Shown in pieces: positions 38,519-49,328 of a stretch of 64,000 nt of DNA; the first letter of the stretch is position 1; every line of letters starts with the position of its first letter. Origin of the DNA: Staphylococcus durrellii (GTDB lineage Bacteria; Bacillota; Bacilli; Staphylococcales; Staphylococcaceae). The translations under genes and the position numbers were made by a program. A model generated the notes under the pieces. The model did no database searches and was not told the DNA's origin. It saw only the letters and a list, made by a program, of their open reading frames with translations. The stretch covers positions 1,488,001 to 1,552,000 of the forward strand of contig NZ_JADIIO010000001.1 in NCBI RefSeq assembly GCF_015594545.1, read 5' to 3'.

Positions 38519-40657
38519 TTATCTTTCAACTTCAACCATTTCATATGCCTCTATAATGTCGCCTTCTTTTAGGTCATTAAATTTCTCAACTGTAATACCA
38601 CATTCATACCCTTGAGCAACTTCTTTAACGTCATCTTTATAACGTTTTAAAGTATCTAATTCACCTTCGAATTGTACAACACCATCTCTGATAATACGTA
38701 CACCTGCATTACGCGTAATTTTACCGTCCGTTACATAACTACCTGCGATAGTACCAACTTTAGACACTTTAAATGTTTGACGTACTTCTGCTTGACCGAT
38801 AACTCTTTCTTCAAATTCTGGATCAAGTAGACCTTTCATCGCAGCTTCAATTTCTTCGATAACATTGTATATTACACGATGTAAACGCATATCTACATTT
38901 TCTGCTTCTGCAGCCCGTTTAGCACCACTATCTGGTCTTACGTTGAAACCAATAATAATACCATTAGAAGCATTTGCTAACGTAACGTCTGATTCATTAA
39001 TTGCACCTACTGCAGTATGAATAATTCTAACGTTAACACCTTCAACATCTATTTTCATTAATGATGCAGCTAAAGCTTCGACTGAACCTTGCACGTCACC
39101 TTTAATAATGACATTTAGGTCTTTCATTTCGCCTTGTTTCATTTGTTCGAATAAATTATCTAGTGAAACATTTTTACTTTCTTGACGTTGTTGTAAAATG
39201 TTTTCTTCATGACGTGATTCACCGATTCTTCTCGCTTGTTTTTCGTCTGAGAAGACAACAAAACGATCACCTGCTTGAGGCACGTCATTGATACCTGTTA
39301 TTTCAACAGGTGTTGATGGTCCAGCAGTTTTAATTCTTTGTCCGAGATCATTAACCATTGCACGTATACGTCCGTAAGTATTACCAACAACTAGTGAATC
39401 TCCAACATTTAAAGTACCATTTTGTACTAATAAAGATGCTGATGGCCCACGAGATTTATCTAATTCTGCCTCAATAACTGTACCTACAGCACGGTTTTTT
39501 GGATTAGCTTTTAATTCTTGTACTTCAGAAACAAGTACAATCATTTCTAATAAACTTTCAATACCATCACCACTTAACGCTGAAAGTGGTACGAAAATTG
39601 TATCGCCACCCCAATCTTCAGGAACAAGACCGTATTCAGTTAATTCTTGCATAACGCGGTCAGGATTAGAAGTTGGTTTATCAATTTTATTAACTGCAAC
39701 AATTGTAGGAACATTTGCTTCCTTAGCGTGATTGATAGCTTCAATAGTCTGTGGCATAACACCATCGTCAGCTGCTACAACTAAAATAGTAATGTCAGTA
39801 ACTTGTGCACCACGAGCACGCATTGTTGTGAAAGCTGCGTGTCCAGGGGTATCTAAGAAAGTAATCATTTTTCCATCATTTTCTATTTGATACGCACCAA
39901 TATGCTGCGTAATTCCACCAGCTTCTCCTGCAGTTACTTTAGTATGACGAATAGAATCTAATAATGTCGTTTTACCATGGTCAACGTGCCCCATAATAGT
40001 AACTACCGCAGGTCTTTCGATTGCTTCTGGATCATCTGTTTCATCTTCAAAGTAAATTGCTAAATCTTCTTCATTAACTATTTCTTCTTTTTCTAGTTCT
40101 ACACCGTACTCATCAACGATAACTTCTAGAGTTTCATCATCTAGAGATTGATTGATATTAGCCATAATACCTAATAAGAAAAGTTTTTTAATAACTTCAG
40201 AAGATTCAACATTTAGCTTATCCGAAAGTTCTCCTACTGTAATACCATCTTGATACGTAATTTTTGAAGGTGTTTCTTTAGCAGCTTGTTGTTCTTTATT
40301 GTGTTGCTTATTTTGCTTCTTGTTATTTTTATTATTCTGCTTTTTATTATTTGGCTTTTTATTATTTTTAGCATCTTTTTTATTGCCTTGGTTAGGTTTT
40401 TGAGCACTTTGTTGTTTATTTGTGTCTTGTTTTTGACCTTGTTCTTTAGATTGTTGACCCTGTTCTTTAGATTGTTGACCTTGTCCTTTGTCGCTTTGTT
40501 GGCTTTTATAAATTTTATCTAAAGCAGCAATTTGGTTATCTTCTAACGCTTGCATGTGGTTAGAAACCTCAACATCCATTTTTTTCAATTCATTTATAAC
40601 ATCTTTACTTTTTAAGTTTAATTCTTTGGCATATTCGTAAATTCTTTTTTTACTCAT
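38519..40657 (-). CDS. infB: Translation initiation factor IF-2
   Basis: IF-2 is the GTPase that brings formyl-Met-tRNA to the 30S and joins subunits. The 712-residue product has two small N-terminal IF2_N domains (residues 1-50 and 132-185) joined by a Lys/Asn/Gln-rich low-complexity linker (52-130) that contains a 7-residue tandem repeat; the G domain starts with GHVDHGKT at 223-230, followed by the C-terminal beta-barrel and tRNA-binding domains. It ends the rimP-nusA-ylxR-ylxQ-infB operon, being 4 bases after ylxQ. In B. subtilis the operon continues into rbfA. Confidence 0.98.
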   Translation of the reverse strand: MSKKRIYEYAKELNLKSKDVINELKKMDVEVSNHMQALEDNQIAALDKIYKSQQSDKGQGQQSKEQGQQSKEQGQKQDTNKQQSAQKPNQGNKKDAKNNKKPNNKKQNNKNNKKQNKQHNKEQQAAKETPSKITYQDGITVGELSDKLNVESSEVIKKLFLLGIMANINQSLDDETLEVIVDEYGVELEKEEIVNEEDLAIYFEDETDDPEAIERPAVVTIMGHVDHGKTTLLDSIRHTKVTAGEAGGITQHIGAYQIENDGKMITFLDTPGHAAFTTMRARGAQVTDITILVVAADDGVMPQTIEAINHAKEANVPTIVAVNKIDKPTSNPDRVMQELTEYGLVPEDWGGDTIFVPLSALSGDGIESLLEMIVLVSEVQELKANPKNRAVGTVIEAELDKSRGPSASLLVQNGTLNVGDSLVVGNTYGRIRAMVNDLGQRIKTAGPSTPVEITGINDVPQAGDRFVVFSDEKQARRIGESRHEENILQQRQESKNVSLDNLFEQMKQGEMKDLNVIIKGDVQGSVEALAASLMKIDVEGVNVRIIHTAVGAINESDVTLANASNGIIIGFNVRPDSGAKRAAEAENVDMRLHRVIYNVIEEIEAAMKGLLDPEFEERVIGQAEVRQTFKVSKVGTIAGSYVTDGKITRNAGVRIIRDGVVQFEGELDTLKRYKDDVKEVAQGYECGITVEKFNDLKEGDIIEAYEMVEVER
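40438..40479 (-). repeat. 21-base tandem repeat in the infB linker
   Basis: Two adjacent 21-base units beginning CTTGTTCTTTAGATTGTTGA differ at one position and encode the 7-residue repeat QSKEQGQ. A partial third copy follows. It lies in the disordered linker of IF-2, where length variation is tolerated. Confidence 0.85.
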
Positions 40658-40661
40658 ATAG

Positions 40662-40979
40662 TCACTCCTTACGATATTCTTCTATCATTGACAATAATTT
40701 TTTGGCAAAGCCTTGATCTGTTACACCTACGTTTACACGTTCAGCCTTACCTAAAGCTTGTCCTAGTTCTGATCTAGTTCCAAATATACGAAATGATATA
40801 TGGTAACTTTCACATTTATTCTGTATTACTTTTTTTGTATTTTCTGAAGCGTCCTCAGCTATGATAACGAGTTGAATTTTATGTTTCTTAATCTCGTTAA
40901 TGATGACTGATTCACCTGTTTTAACTTTTCCAGCTCGCATAGCTAATCCCAAAAAATTTACGATTTTCTCTTTCATCAT
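40662..40979 (-). CDS. ylxQ: YlxQ, L7Ae-family RNA-binding protein
   Basis: YlxQ belongs to the L7Ae/L30e family that binds kink-turn RNA; its role in Firmicutes is not settled. The 105-residue product has the typical [20 protein letters not shown] start and [22 protein letters not shown] core. Two ATG codons lie next to each other; translation starts inside the last codons of ylxR (4-base overlap), which suggests coupling. It sits between ylxR and infB in the conserved nusA operon. A ribosomal or tRNA-related role is inferred from position. Confidence 0.93.
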   Translation of the reverse strand: MMKEKIVNFLGLAMRAGKVKTGESVIINEIKKHKIQLVIIAEDASENTKKVIQNKCESYHISFRIFGTRSELGQALGKAERVNVGVTDQGFAKKLLSMIEEYRKE

Positions 40980-41260
40980 TTAGGTATCTCTTCACGATAT
41001 ATCAGACGTATAATTTCTTTATACACTGAATCTAAAGTTTCAGCATCTGATTTAAAATATTTTTCAAGTACGCCTTTTTGTTGTGCTTTCTCAACTTCAT
41101 TAACATCTTTAGAAACATAAGCACCACGCCCTGGCTTTTTGCCTGTCGCATCTGCAAATATTTCTCCATCTTTATTAATAACTACTCTAATCATATCTTT
41201 TTTAGGGTGCATTTCATTAGAAAGGATACATTTACGCATTGGAATTTTTTTCTTTTTCAT
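40976..41260 (-). CDS. rnpM: YlxR / RnpM family RNase P modulator
   Basis: YlxR in Bacillus subtilis binds RNase P RNA and modulates its activity (renamed RnpM). The 94-residue product has the family signature MRKCILSNEMHPKKDMIRVV (Cys11) and PGRGAYVSKD (residues 44-53). ATG at 41260 is 23 bases after the nusA stop. It belongs to the rimP-nusA-ylxR-ylxQ-infB operon and overlaps ylxQ. The staphylococcal role is by homology. Confidence 0.9.
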   Translation of the reverse strand: MKKKKIPMRKCILSNEMHPKKDMIRVVINKDGEIFADATGKKPGRGAYVSKDVNEVEKAQQKGVLEKYFKSDAETLDSVYKEIIRLIYREEIPK

Positions 41261-41283
41261 AAAGTAATCACTCCAATTATTTA

Positions 41284-42414
41284 TTAGGCATCAAGATTAT
41301 TTTCTTCGTTATTTTCATTAAGTTCACTTGAATCTGATGTAACGTCGTCTAATGAATTACTAGGATATACACCAGCTTCACGTGCGTCACTTTCTGATTT
41401 AATGTCTATCTTCCAACCTGTAAGTTTAGCTGCTAAACGGGCGTTTTGACCACGCTTACCAATAGCTAACGATAGTTGATAATCAGGTACTACTACAATA
41501 GTAGATTGATTTTCTTCATCGACGATAACTTCAAGCACTTGTGATGGACTCAATGCGTTACGTACAAACACTTTTGGATCTTCATCCCACTGTACGATAT
41601 CTATTTTTTCTCCACCAAGTTCTTCTACAACTGCTTCAACACGAGCACCTTTTGAACCAACACATGCACCTACTGCATCAATGTCTAAGTTATCTGAATG
41701 AACACTAATTTTAGAACGGTCGCCAGCTTCACGTGCAACTGATTTTACAATTACTGTACCGTCAAAGATTTCAGGAACTTCTTGTTCAAATAGTCGTTTT
41801 AATAGACCAGGGTGACTTCTTGAAACGTAAATTTGAGGACCTTTAGTTGTTTGTTCTACTTTGTTTACGAAAACTTTAATACGTTCATTAGGAATGTATT
41901 TTTCGTTTGGACTTCTTTCAGCTTCAGATAAAACGGCTTCAGTACGTCCTAAATTAACATAAACGTAACGGTGATCAACTCTATCGATTAATCCTGTTAC
42001 AATATCTTCTTCTTTGTCGATAAACTCATCGTATAAGATTTCTCTTTCAGCATCTCTAAGACGTTGCATAACTGCTTGCTTTGCTGCTTGAGCACCTACT
42101 CGACCGAAATCACTCGGTGTCACATCTTCTTCGTATATGTCACCGATTTCATATGCTGGATTTTTAACCAATGCAGTACTTAAGTCAATCTCATCTCTGT
42201 CATCAAAGACCTCTTCTACAACATTCTTTCTTGCTATTACTTTGAAAATGCCTTCATCCATGTTCAACTCGACACGTACATTACGCGCACTGTCATAATT
42301 TTTCTTATATGCAGTAATTAATGCCGCTTCGATAGCATCAATCAATACTTCTCTTGGTATTTTCTTTTCTTTTTCTAAATATTCAGTAGCTAATAATAGT
42401 TCGTTACTTGACAC
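41284..42414 (-). CDS. nusA: Transcription termination/antitermination factor NusA
   Basis: NusA binds RNA polymerase and nascent RNA, stimulates pausing and intrinsic termination. The 376-residue product has an N-terminal RNAP-binding domain, an S1 domain (GLIDRVDHRYVYVNLGRTEA near 140), and KH1/KH2 domains (VGACVGSKGARVEAVVEELG and SLAIGKRGQNARLAAKLTGW). It lacks the extra C-terminal acidic repeats of Gram-negative NusA, which is normal for Firmicutes. It is second in the operon behind rimP and may regulate it through the leader hairpin at 42930-42954. Confidence 0.98.
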   Translation of the reverse strand: MSSNELLLATEYLEKEKKIPREVLIDAIEAALITAYKKNYDSARNVRVELNMDEGIFKVIARKNVVEEVFDDRDEIDLSTALVKNPAYEIGDIYEEDVTPSDFGRVGAQAAKQAVMQRLRDAEREILYDEFIDKEEDIVTGLIDRVDHRYVYVNLGRTEAVLSEAERSPNEKYIPNERIKVFVNKVEQTTKGPQIYVSRSHPGLLKRLFEQEVPEIFDGTVIVKSVAREAGDRSKISVHSDNLDIDAVGACVGSKGARVEAVVEELGGEKIDIVQWDEDPKVFVRNALSPSQVLEVIVDEENQSTIVVVPDYQLSLAIGKRGQNARLAAKLTGWKIDIKSESDAREAGVYPSNSLDDVTSDSSELNENNEENNLDA

Positions 42415-42434
42415 TATTAACCCTCCTAATCAAC

Positions 42435-42902
42435 TTAAAGCATCACAGAATGACGTGCTTTAGCTATTTTATTTCTTGGTATTTCGATTGTTTTTGTTTT
42501 AGCTTTTTCTTTAACTTCCATGACAATAGTATGTTCATTAACCGATTGTAATGTACCTAGCCATTCTTTTTCACCTTCAATAGGCGCATAAAGTGATACA
42601 AAGATAGGTTTCGTTATTGCATTTTGGAAATCTTGTTCTTTTTTTATCGGTCTTTCAGCACCAGGTGAAGCAACATCTAAATAATACATTTGTTCAATAG
42701 GATCATTGGCATCCATTACTTCACTTATTTTTTCAGATGCTAAAGTACAGTCATTTAAGTCAACGCCACCCTCTTTATCAATAGAAATTCGTAAAAAATG
42801 GTCTTTACCTTCTTTAGTAAATTCAACATCTACCAATTCAAAATTCAAGTCATCCATAACGGGTTTAATAAGCGCTTCAACTTGTTGATCTATTTTACTC
42901 AT
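42435..42902 (-). CDS. rimP: Ribosome maturation factor RimP
   Basis: RimP helps assemble the 30S subunit at the S19/S12 stage. The protein is 155 residues from ATG at 42902 (SKIDQQVEALIKPVMDDL; ISIDKEGGVDLNDCTLASE, DVASPGAERPI). The frame stays open upstream to 42950, but that would run through a hairpin, and a strong AAAAAAGGAGG lies just before 42902, which settles the start. First gene of the rimP-nusA-ylxR-ylxQ-infB operon. Confidence 0.96.
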   Translation of the reverse strand: MSKIDQQVEALIKPVMDDLNFELVDVEFTKEGKDHFLRISIDKEGGVDLNDCTLASEKISEVMDANDPIEQMYYLDVASPGAERPIKKEQDFQNAITKPIFVSLYAPIEGEKEWLGTLQSVNEHTIVMEVKEKAKTKTIEIPRNKIAKARHSVML

Positions 42903-42925
42903 GCTGGCCTCCTTTTTTGACAAAT

Positions 42926-42954
42926 AGAAAAGAGTGGGTAATGTGCCCACTCTT
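42926..42954 (-). terminator. Leader attenuator hairpin before rimP-nusA
   Basis: AAGAGTGGG (42954-42946 on the minus strand) and CCCACTCTT (42938-42930) form a perfect 9-base stem with a 7-base loop, followed by TTCTATTTG and then the rimP ribosome binding site. It lies about 25 bases after the predicted transcription start, so it sits inside the operon leader and can also end polC read-through. Confidence 0.8.
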
Positions 42955-42984
42955 CCTGCTTGAGTTTAATCTTTTAACAATAAC

Positions 42985-43013
42985 ATTATACCATATGTTC
43001 ATGATGCGCACAA
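42985..43013 (-). promoter_or_regulatory. Promoter of the rimP-nusA-infB operon
   Basis: A perfect TATAAT (42990-42985) is preceded by TGG, an extended -10, and a weak -35 TTGTGC (43013-43008) lies 17 bases upstream. It lies between the polC stop and the leader hairpin. Confidence 0.8.
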
Positions 43014-43094
43014 ACGGCACTAGTTATTAAAAATATTCTAAAAATACTTTTAATGACATTGTAAGCTTTATTAATAACTTAGACGACTAATATG

Positions 43095-46000
43095 TTACAT
43101 ATCAAATATTGATAATTGTGCTTTGTCAGGTAAGTTAGGCAGCGAACCTAATTCATCCAAGTAATCAATTACTTTTTGTGATAAACCAGCTTTTTTATTC
43201 AAATCTTCTTTAGATAAGAATGGACCTTCTTCTCTTGCATCAACGATACGTTTTGCAACGTTTTCGCCCAATCCTGGCACAGCTATGAATGGGGGTATCA
43301 AAGAGTCACCTTCAATTATAAATTCAAAGGATTTACTTTTTTCTAAATTTACCGGTTGCATACGATAGCCTCTATGCGCCATTTCATTCATAATCTCTAA
43401 AACTGTTAATGTGTCTTTTTCTTTTTTGCCTAAATCCATATATTTTGAATACATGTCTTTAACTGTGTTGCGTATGCTTTCTTTATCTTTAATCATTGAA
43501 ATTAAATCAAAATCAGATGCTCTTACTGTAAAGTAACTTGCATAATAAAATAATGGATGATGCACTTTAAAGTAGGCGATTCTTACCGCCATTAATACAT
43601 AAGCTGCGGCGTGGGCTTTAGGGAACATGTATTTAATTTTTCTGCATGAATCTAAATACCAGTCTGGCACTTCGTTTTCAACCATAGCTTCAACCATATC
43701 ATCGGTTAAACCTTTACCTTTACGAACAAATTCCATTGTCTTGAAGGCAAGTGATGGCTCTAAACCGTTATACATTAAGTAAACCATAATATCGTCACGA
43801 CAACAGATTACGCTAGATAAGTCACAAGTACCTGATCTAATTAAATCTTGAGCATTACCAAGCCATACATCTGTACCATGTGATAAACCAGAAATTCTAA
43901 CGAGTTCTGAGAATGTAGTCGGTTTTGTATCTTCTAACATTTGTCTAACGAAACCAGTACCAAACTCCGGCACGCCAAAAGTTCCTGTTTTACACAAAAT
44001 CTCATCTTCAGTAACTCCTAATGATTGCGGTGAACTAAATATCCCCATTGTTTCTTTATCATCGACTGGTATTGTTTTTGGGTCAATACCTGATAAGTCT
44101 TGTAACATACGTATCATTGTAGGGTCATCATGTCCTAATATATCTAGTTTCAAAACATTGTCATGAATGGAATGGAAATCAAAGTGTGTTGTCATCCATG
44201 AAGCCGATTGGTCGTCAGCTGGGAATTGGACGGGTGTAAAATCATAAATATCCATGTAATCTGGTACAACGATAATACCACCAGGGTGTTGTCCTGTCGT
44301 ACGCTTAACGCCAGTACAACCTTTAACCAGACGATCTACTTCTGCGCCTCGCTTATGGATCCCTTGGTCATTTAAAAATCCTTTCACAAAACCGAATGCA
44401 GTTTTCTCAGCTACTGTACCAATTGTTCCCGCACGGAAGACCTTGTCATCACCAAATAATTCTTTAGTATAATTATGTGCTTCAGGTTGATACTCACCAC
44501 TAAAGTTTAAGTCGATATCGGGTACTTTATCCCCTTTAAATCCTAAGAAAGTTTCGAAAGGTATATCTTGTCCTTCTTTAATTAGTTCGCTACCACAAGT
44601 TTCACAATTTTTATCAGGTAAATCGAATCCCGAACCGACTGAGCCATCATCGAAGAATTCACTCTTTTTACACTCAGGACAAATGTAATGTGGCGGTAAC
44701 GGATTGACCTCTGTTATTTCGGTCATCGTCGCTACAAAACTTGATCCTACAGAACCACGTGAACCAACAAGATAACCATCATCTAGTGATTTTTTAACAA
44801 GACGTTGAGAAATTAAATAAATAACTGAAAATCCGTTACCAATAATACTTTCTAATTCCTTTTCGAGTCTGTCGATAACAATTTGAGGTAAATCTTCGCC
44901 ATATAATTTCTTAGCATTTGAATAACTTAATTCACGAATTTCATCGTTAGCACCTTCCATACGTGGTGTATATAATTCATCTTTAATTGGTACTACACGT
45001 TCAATACGATCAGCTAGCTTATTTGTATTTGTCACAACGAGTTCTTTTGCCAACTCTTTGCCTAAGAAATGGAACTCGTCTAACATTTCGTCAGTTGTTC
45101 TAAAATGAGCTTCTGGTAATGTTGATCGATTTAAAGGGTTACCCGGTTGTGATGCAATTAAAATTTTTCGAGCAATCGCATCATGTTCATATAAATAATG
45201 GGCGTTACCAGTTGCAATTACTGGAATATCTGCTGATTCGCCAGCCTTAATAAGACGATCATAAATTTCATAAAGTGTCTCATTGTCTCTAATTAATTCT
45301 CTATCTATCAAATCTTGATATAGTGCTGGTGGTTGCATCTCAATATAATCATAGTATTTAGCTATTTTTTCTACTTGTATTTGATCTTTTTGCATTACTG
45401 CAGTGAATAATTCACCTTCGTCACACGCAGTACCCACTAATAAACCTTCACGATGTTCATTTAATAATGAGCGAGGAATCCTAGGTGTTCGATAATAATA
45501 ATTTACTAACGATGCACTGACGATTTTGAATAAGTTTTTTAGACCTTCTTGATTTTGTACGATAAGTGTCACATGATTAGGTCTTGCACGTTTATACGCG
45601 TCCTCATTAGTTAAAGATTTATTAATATCTTGATGATTTTCTACGTTTAGTTCTTCTAATTGCTTTAACATCTTAATAAAAATATAAGCAGTTGCTTCAG
45701 TATCATAAATCGCTCTATGATGTTGCGTTAGTTCAACGCCATATTTTTTTGCTAAGAAATTCAATCCATGTTTACCGTATTCGGTGTTAACTGTTCTAGA
45801 AAGTTCTAATGTATCGATGACACCATTCTCAGATGAGCCAAATCCTGCACGCTCATAGCCCGTATCAATAAAGCCCATGTCGAAAGATGCATTATGTGCT
45901 ACAAATATTGCGTCGCCTACCCATTCTTTAAATTCTTTTAGTACATCATTAATTTCAGGAGCATCCACTAACATATCATCTGATATATGGGTTAAATTTT

Positions 46001-47411
46001 TAATCGTTTCGGAAAGTCGTTCATGTGGATTACTGAAACGCTCAAATTTATCAATGATTTCTCCTTCTTTTACTTTAACTGCGGCTAATTCAATAATTTT
46101 GTCATATTGATTTGATAAACCCGTTGTCTCAACGTCAAAAACTACATAGGTAGCATCTTTCAAGTTTCTATCAGTTGGTTTATAAGCAATCGGTACACCA
46201 TCATCTACGAGCATACCTTCCATACCATATATCATTTTAATATCATTTTTTTCAGCGGCAGCGTGTGCATCTGGGAATGCTTGCACTACGTTATGGTCAG
46301 TAACAGCTATAGCCTTATGACCCCATTTGGCAGCTTGTTCAACATAAGCACTAATATTTGGTATACCATCCATTTGACTCATAGAAGTGTGCAAATGAAA
46401 TTCAACTCTCTTCTCATCTGCCTTATCTTGTTTCGATACTTTTTTAATTTCTTCAATATCAGACATCATCATAACTAAATCCCTGACGAAAGTATCTTCT
46501 TCAATACGTCCTTGAGCACGTACCCATTTACCAACGCTTAAAGCTTTAAAATGAGCTAAATCATCTTTATTTTTACGCGTGAACATTTTAAGTACAAGTG
46601 AATCAGTATAATCAGTCACTTTTAATTCTACGATGTGGCGTCCACTTTTTAATTCCTTAAGATTTATGTCAAAAATAACTCCTTCAACCGCTACTTTAAA
46701 TTCTTCTTCGATTATATTTTCTATTGGGCGTACGCTTTCAACTTGAATTGGCTTACCAATCTGACATTTACTCACTGCACTTTCATTATTATCTTGTTGT
46801 TTAATTTTTTCAGCCTTCATTTTTTCTATTTTTTCAGTAGCTTCACGTGCACTCTTTTCATCTTCTTCTTGAATATGCGCTTCTAAAGAGGCCAAATCAT
46901 CATCTGTGTAATCGTTATTTGTCTCGAATACTACTTTATTTATTTTAAAACCACATTGTTTAAATGCCTTAACTAAACTACCATTACATACTTTATCAAA
47001 ATGGTTACCTTCAACTTCATTTTGACAAACAACCTTAATAACATCGCCAGACATAATCAGTTTCTTTTGCTTTAACTGACCTTTAACTTTTGGTGATAAA
47101 TTTGTTTGATCAATACAATAGTTAAAATATTTCAAAGCTAGCTCATCTTGATTAGAAGTATCTTCTATTTCAAACTGCCATTCTACGTGGGCAATTGTTT
47201 TAAATTCTTCAGTCACGGCGTTAGTAAAAAGTAAGTAATCTTCATATGATAAAAAGCGCGGTAATTTAATTTGAAGCATCCAAGATCTATTTTTAGAAGA
47301 GACATCTATACGTGTTAGTTCCCCTTGTCCTAAAATATCTTGGTCTAACTGATTCGCAATTTTTATCTGATCAGCTAGTATTTTAAATTTTTCTTGATTT
47401 GTCATTGCCAT
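43095..47411 (-). CDS. polC: DNA polymerase III PolC-type alpha subunit
   Basis: PolC is the main replicative polymerase of Firmicutes, with its own 3'-5' proofreading exonuclease. From ATG at 47411 the product is 1438 residues: N-terminal domain, OB domain, PHP domain (FHLHTSMSQMDG), exonuclease (VVFDVETTGLSNQYDKIIEL inserted in the PHP region, near 420), polymerase core, zinc-binding cysteines (CPECKKSEFF ... CETCG), and a C-terminal clamp-binding QLSIFDM. ATG 47411 follows AAGGTGG with 8 bases of spacing; the frame runs four codons further, to a GTG inside that site. A separate transcription unit between proS and rimP. Confidence 0.98.
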   Translation of the reverse strand: MAMTNQEKFKILADQIKIANQLDQDILGQGELTRIDVSSKNRSWMLQIKLPRFLSYEDYLLFTNAVTEEFKTIAHVEWQFEIEDTSNQDELALKYFNYCIDQTNLSPKVKGQLKQKKLIMSGDVIKVVCQNEVEGNHFDKVCNGSLVKAFKQCGFKINKVVFETNNDYTDDDLASLEAHIQEEDEKSAREATEKIEKMKAEKIKQQDNNESAVSKCQIGKPIQVESVRPIENIIEEEFKVAVEGVIFDINLKELKSGRHIVELKVTDYTDSLVLKMFTRKNKDDLAHFKALSVGKWVRAQGRIEEDTFVRDLVMMMSDIEEIKKVSKQDKADEKRVEFHLHTSMSQMDGIPNISAYVEQAAKWGHKAIAVTDHNVVQAFPDAHAAAEKNDIKMIYGMEGMLVDDGVPIAYKPTDRNLKDATYVVFDVETTGLSNQYDKIIELAAVKVKEGEIIDKFERFSNPHERLSETIKNLTHISDDMLVDAPEINDVLKEFKEWVGDAIFVAHNASFDMGFIDTGYERAGFGSSENGVIDTLELSRTVNTEYGKHGLNFLAKKYGVELTQHHRAIYDTEATAYIFIKMLKQLEELNVENHQDINKSLTNEDAYKRARPNHVTLIVQNQEGLKNLFKIVSASLVNYYYRTPRIPRSLLNEHREGLLVGTACDEGELFTAVMQKDQIQVEKIAKYYDYIEMQPPALYQDLIDRELIRDNETLYEIYDRLIKAGESADIPVIATGNAHYLYEHDAIARKILIASQPGNPLNRSTLPEAHFRTTDEMLDEFHFLGKELAKELVVTNTNKLADRIERVVPIKDELYTPRMEGANDEIRELSYSNAKKLYGEDLPQIVIDRLEKELESIIGNGFSVIYLISQRLVKKSLDDGYLVGSRGSVGSSFVATMTEITEVNPLPPHYICPECKKSEFFDDGSVGSGFDLPDKNCETCGSELIKEGQDIPFETFLGFKGDKVPDIDLNFSGEYQPEAHNYTKELFGDDKVFRAGTIGTVAEKTAFGFVKGFLNDQGIHKRGAEVDRLVKGCTGVKRTTGQHPGGIIVVPDYMDIYDFTPVQFPADDQSASWMTTHFDFHSIHDNVLKLDILGHDDPTMIRMLQDLSGIDPKTIPVDDKETMGIFSSPQSLGVTEDEILCKTGTFGVPEFGTGFVRQMLEDTKPTTFSELVRISGLSHGTDVWLGNAQDLIRSGTCDLSSVICCRDDIMVYLMYNGLEPSLAFKTMEFVRKGKGLTDDMVEAMVENEVPDWYLDSCRKIKYMFPKAHAAAYVLMAVRIAYFKVHHPLFYYASYFTVRASDFDLISMIKDKESIRNTVKDMYSKYMDLGKKEKDTLTVLEIMNEMAHRGYRMQPVNLEKSKSFEFIIEGDSLIPPFIAVPGLGENVAKRIVDAREEGPFLSKEDLNKKAGLSQKVIDYLDELGSLPNLPDKAQLSIFDM

Positions 47412-47510
47412 GACGATAACCACCTTACTTTATAATGCACTGATTTAATTGAAGTGCTTAACGATTCAATTATGTAATTTCGTATACTAATCATATCAAT
47501 ATCTATAATA

Positions 47511-47542
47511 AATGCATCATTGCCTATAAACAATGATGCATT
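47511..47542 (-). terminator. proS terminator
   Basis: AATGCATCATTG (47511-47522) and CAATGATGCATT (47531-47542) are a perfect 12-base stem with an 8-base loop, about 60 bases after the proS stop. The following TTATTATAG is a weak U-tract. Confidence 0.75.
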
Positions 47543-47604
47543 TGTCAGCAGCAGATAAAATACTATCATATTATAACAAAATATTAATAGTCATGCTTGC
47601 CTTG

Positions 47605-49308
47605 TTATTTAACTTTTTCATACAATGCCTTAGTATAATCTACTAAATCATCTACGCGAACGTCTTCACTTTCTCCTGTATCTCTTCTTTTAACTTCTAC
47701 AATACCTTCCGCTGCATTTTTACCGATCACAATTCTCACTGGTAAACCAATTAAATCAGCGTCATTAAATTTAACACCTGCGCGTTCTTTACGGTCATCG
47801 TATAACACATCAAAAGATTTGTTTAATAATGCATATAGTTGGTCTCCTAATTCACGTTGTTCATCTTTTTTAGGATTTAATGTAATGATATGTAAGTCAA
47901 ATGGTGCGATTGCTTTTGGCCATATAATACCATTTTCGTCATTGTTTTGTTCAACTACTGCACTTAAAGTTCTAGATACACCTATACCGTAACAACCCAT
48001 AAGTAATGGTTTGGCTTTACCTTGATTATCTAAAATCGTCGCATTCATAGCTTCTGAATATTTTGTGCCTAGTTTAAATACTTGTCCAACTTCAATACCT
48101 TCTGCAAAGTGTGCTTCACCAGAACCATCTGCAAGTGGTTCACCTTCTAAAATAAATCTAAAATCTCCATAAGCATCAATGTTAAAGTCTCTATCTACGT
48201 TAGCATTTACTAAATGGTAACCATCTTCATTGGCACCGACAACAATATTATTTAAATCTTGTAATGCGTTGTCTGCGTATATTTTAATATCTTTATCAAA
48301 GATTGGACCTAAAGATCCAGGATTTGCACCTAATAAATTGATGATCTCTGATTGCGTAGCAAGATCGATGTTATCCGTTTCAAAGTAAGATTTTAATTTT
48401 ACGTCATTTATTTCGTGATGACCGCGTACTAAAATCATAATAAATTCGCCATCAACTTTAAATATCATAGATTTAGTTATTTCATCTAATGGTCTATTTA
48501 AGAAATCAGCTAATTCTTGTGCCGTATGTACGTTAGGCGTTTCAATTTTTGCTAACGCTTCAATTGGTTGATGGTTTTCATTTGGTTCGTAAACCACTTC
48601 AGCTTTCTCAATATTTGCCGCGTAGTCGCTGTTCTCACTATACACAATAGTGTCTTCCCCAATTTCACTTAATGCCATAAATTCATGCGTATGATTACCA
48701 CCAATAGCCCCTGAATCAGCTAAAACTGGCCGTGCATTAATACCAGTACGTTCAAAAATTTTCTTATAGGCATTGTACATATCTTGGTATGTTGCATCTA
48801 GGGATTCTTCATCAACATGGAAAGAATAAGCATCTTTCATAATAAACTCTCTACCACGTAATAAGCCAAATCGAGGGCGTTTTTCATCACGATATTTGGA
48901 TTGAATTTGGAATAGAGTTAATGGCAATTGTTTATATGATTTAAGTTCGTCTCTAACGATAGATGTAACGACCTCTTCATGAGTAGGTCCAAGTGCAAAT
49001 TCACGTCCATGACGGTCAGTTAAACGCATTAATTCAGCACCGTAAGACCCCCAACGGCCAGATTCTTCCCACAACTCTGCTTGTTGCAGTGCAGGCATTA
49101 AAATTTCTACTGCATCTATATTTTCCATTTCTTCACGTATAATTACTTCTATATTATTTAATACACGTGTTGCAAGTGGTAAATAACTATAAATACCACT
49201 GGTACTTTGTTTAATAAGCCCTGCTTTTAATAATAATCTATGGCTAAGTGCTTCCGCGCCAGCAGGCACCTCTTTCATTGTTGGTATAAAGACCTTAGAT
49301 TGTTTCAT
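47605..49308 (-). CDS. proS: Prolyl-tRNA synthetase
   Basis: ProS charges tRNA-Pro; the bacterial type contains an editing insertion against alanine. The 567-residue product has class II motifs ([39 protein letters not shown] with the motif 2 Arg, [17 protein letters not shown] motif 3), a YbaK-like insert in the middle (residues about 240-380), and the C-terminal anticodon-binding domain ([20 protein letters not shown]). ATG at 49308. It follows rseP by 20 bases, so it is cotranscribed; no T-box can fit in between. Confidence 0.98.
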   Translation of the reverse strand: MKQSKVFIPTMKEVPAGAEALSHRLLLKAGLIKQSTSGIYSYLPLATRVLNNIEVIIREEMENIDAVEILMPALQQAELWEESGRWGSYGAELMRLTDRHGREFALGPTHEEVVTSIVRDELKSYKQLPLTLFQIQSKYRDEKRPRFGLLRGREFIMKDAYSFHVDEESLDATYQDMYNAYKKIFERTGINARPVLADSGAIGGNHTHEFMALSEIGEDTIVYSENSDYAANIEKAEVVYEPNENHQPIEALAKIETPNVHTAQELADFLNRPLDEITKSMIFKVDGEFIMILVRGHHEINDVKLKSYFETDNIDLATQSEIINLLGANPGSLGPIFDKDIKIYADNALQDLNNIVVGANEDGYHLVNANVDRDFNIDAYGDFRFILEGEPLADGSGEAHFAEGIEVGQVFKLGTKYSEAMNATILDNQGKAKPLLMGCYGIGVSRTLSAVVEQNNDENGIIWPKAIAPFDLHIITLNPKKDEQRELGDQLYALLNKSFDVLYDDRKERAGVKFNDADLIGLPVRIVIGKNAAEGIVEVKRRDTGESEDVRVDDLVDYTKALYEKVK

Positions 49309-49328
49309 ACACTTTTACTCCTCTCTAG

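Noticed and set aside
40286..40522. 78-residue hydrophobic plus-strand frame opposite the infB linker
   Set aside because: A mirror of the Lys/Asn/Gln-rich linker codons, which read as Phe/Leu/Ile on the other strand.
49309..49328. T-box leader in front of proS
   Set aside because: The gap to rseP is 20 bases and no T-box sequence is present.
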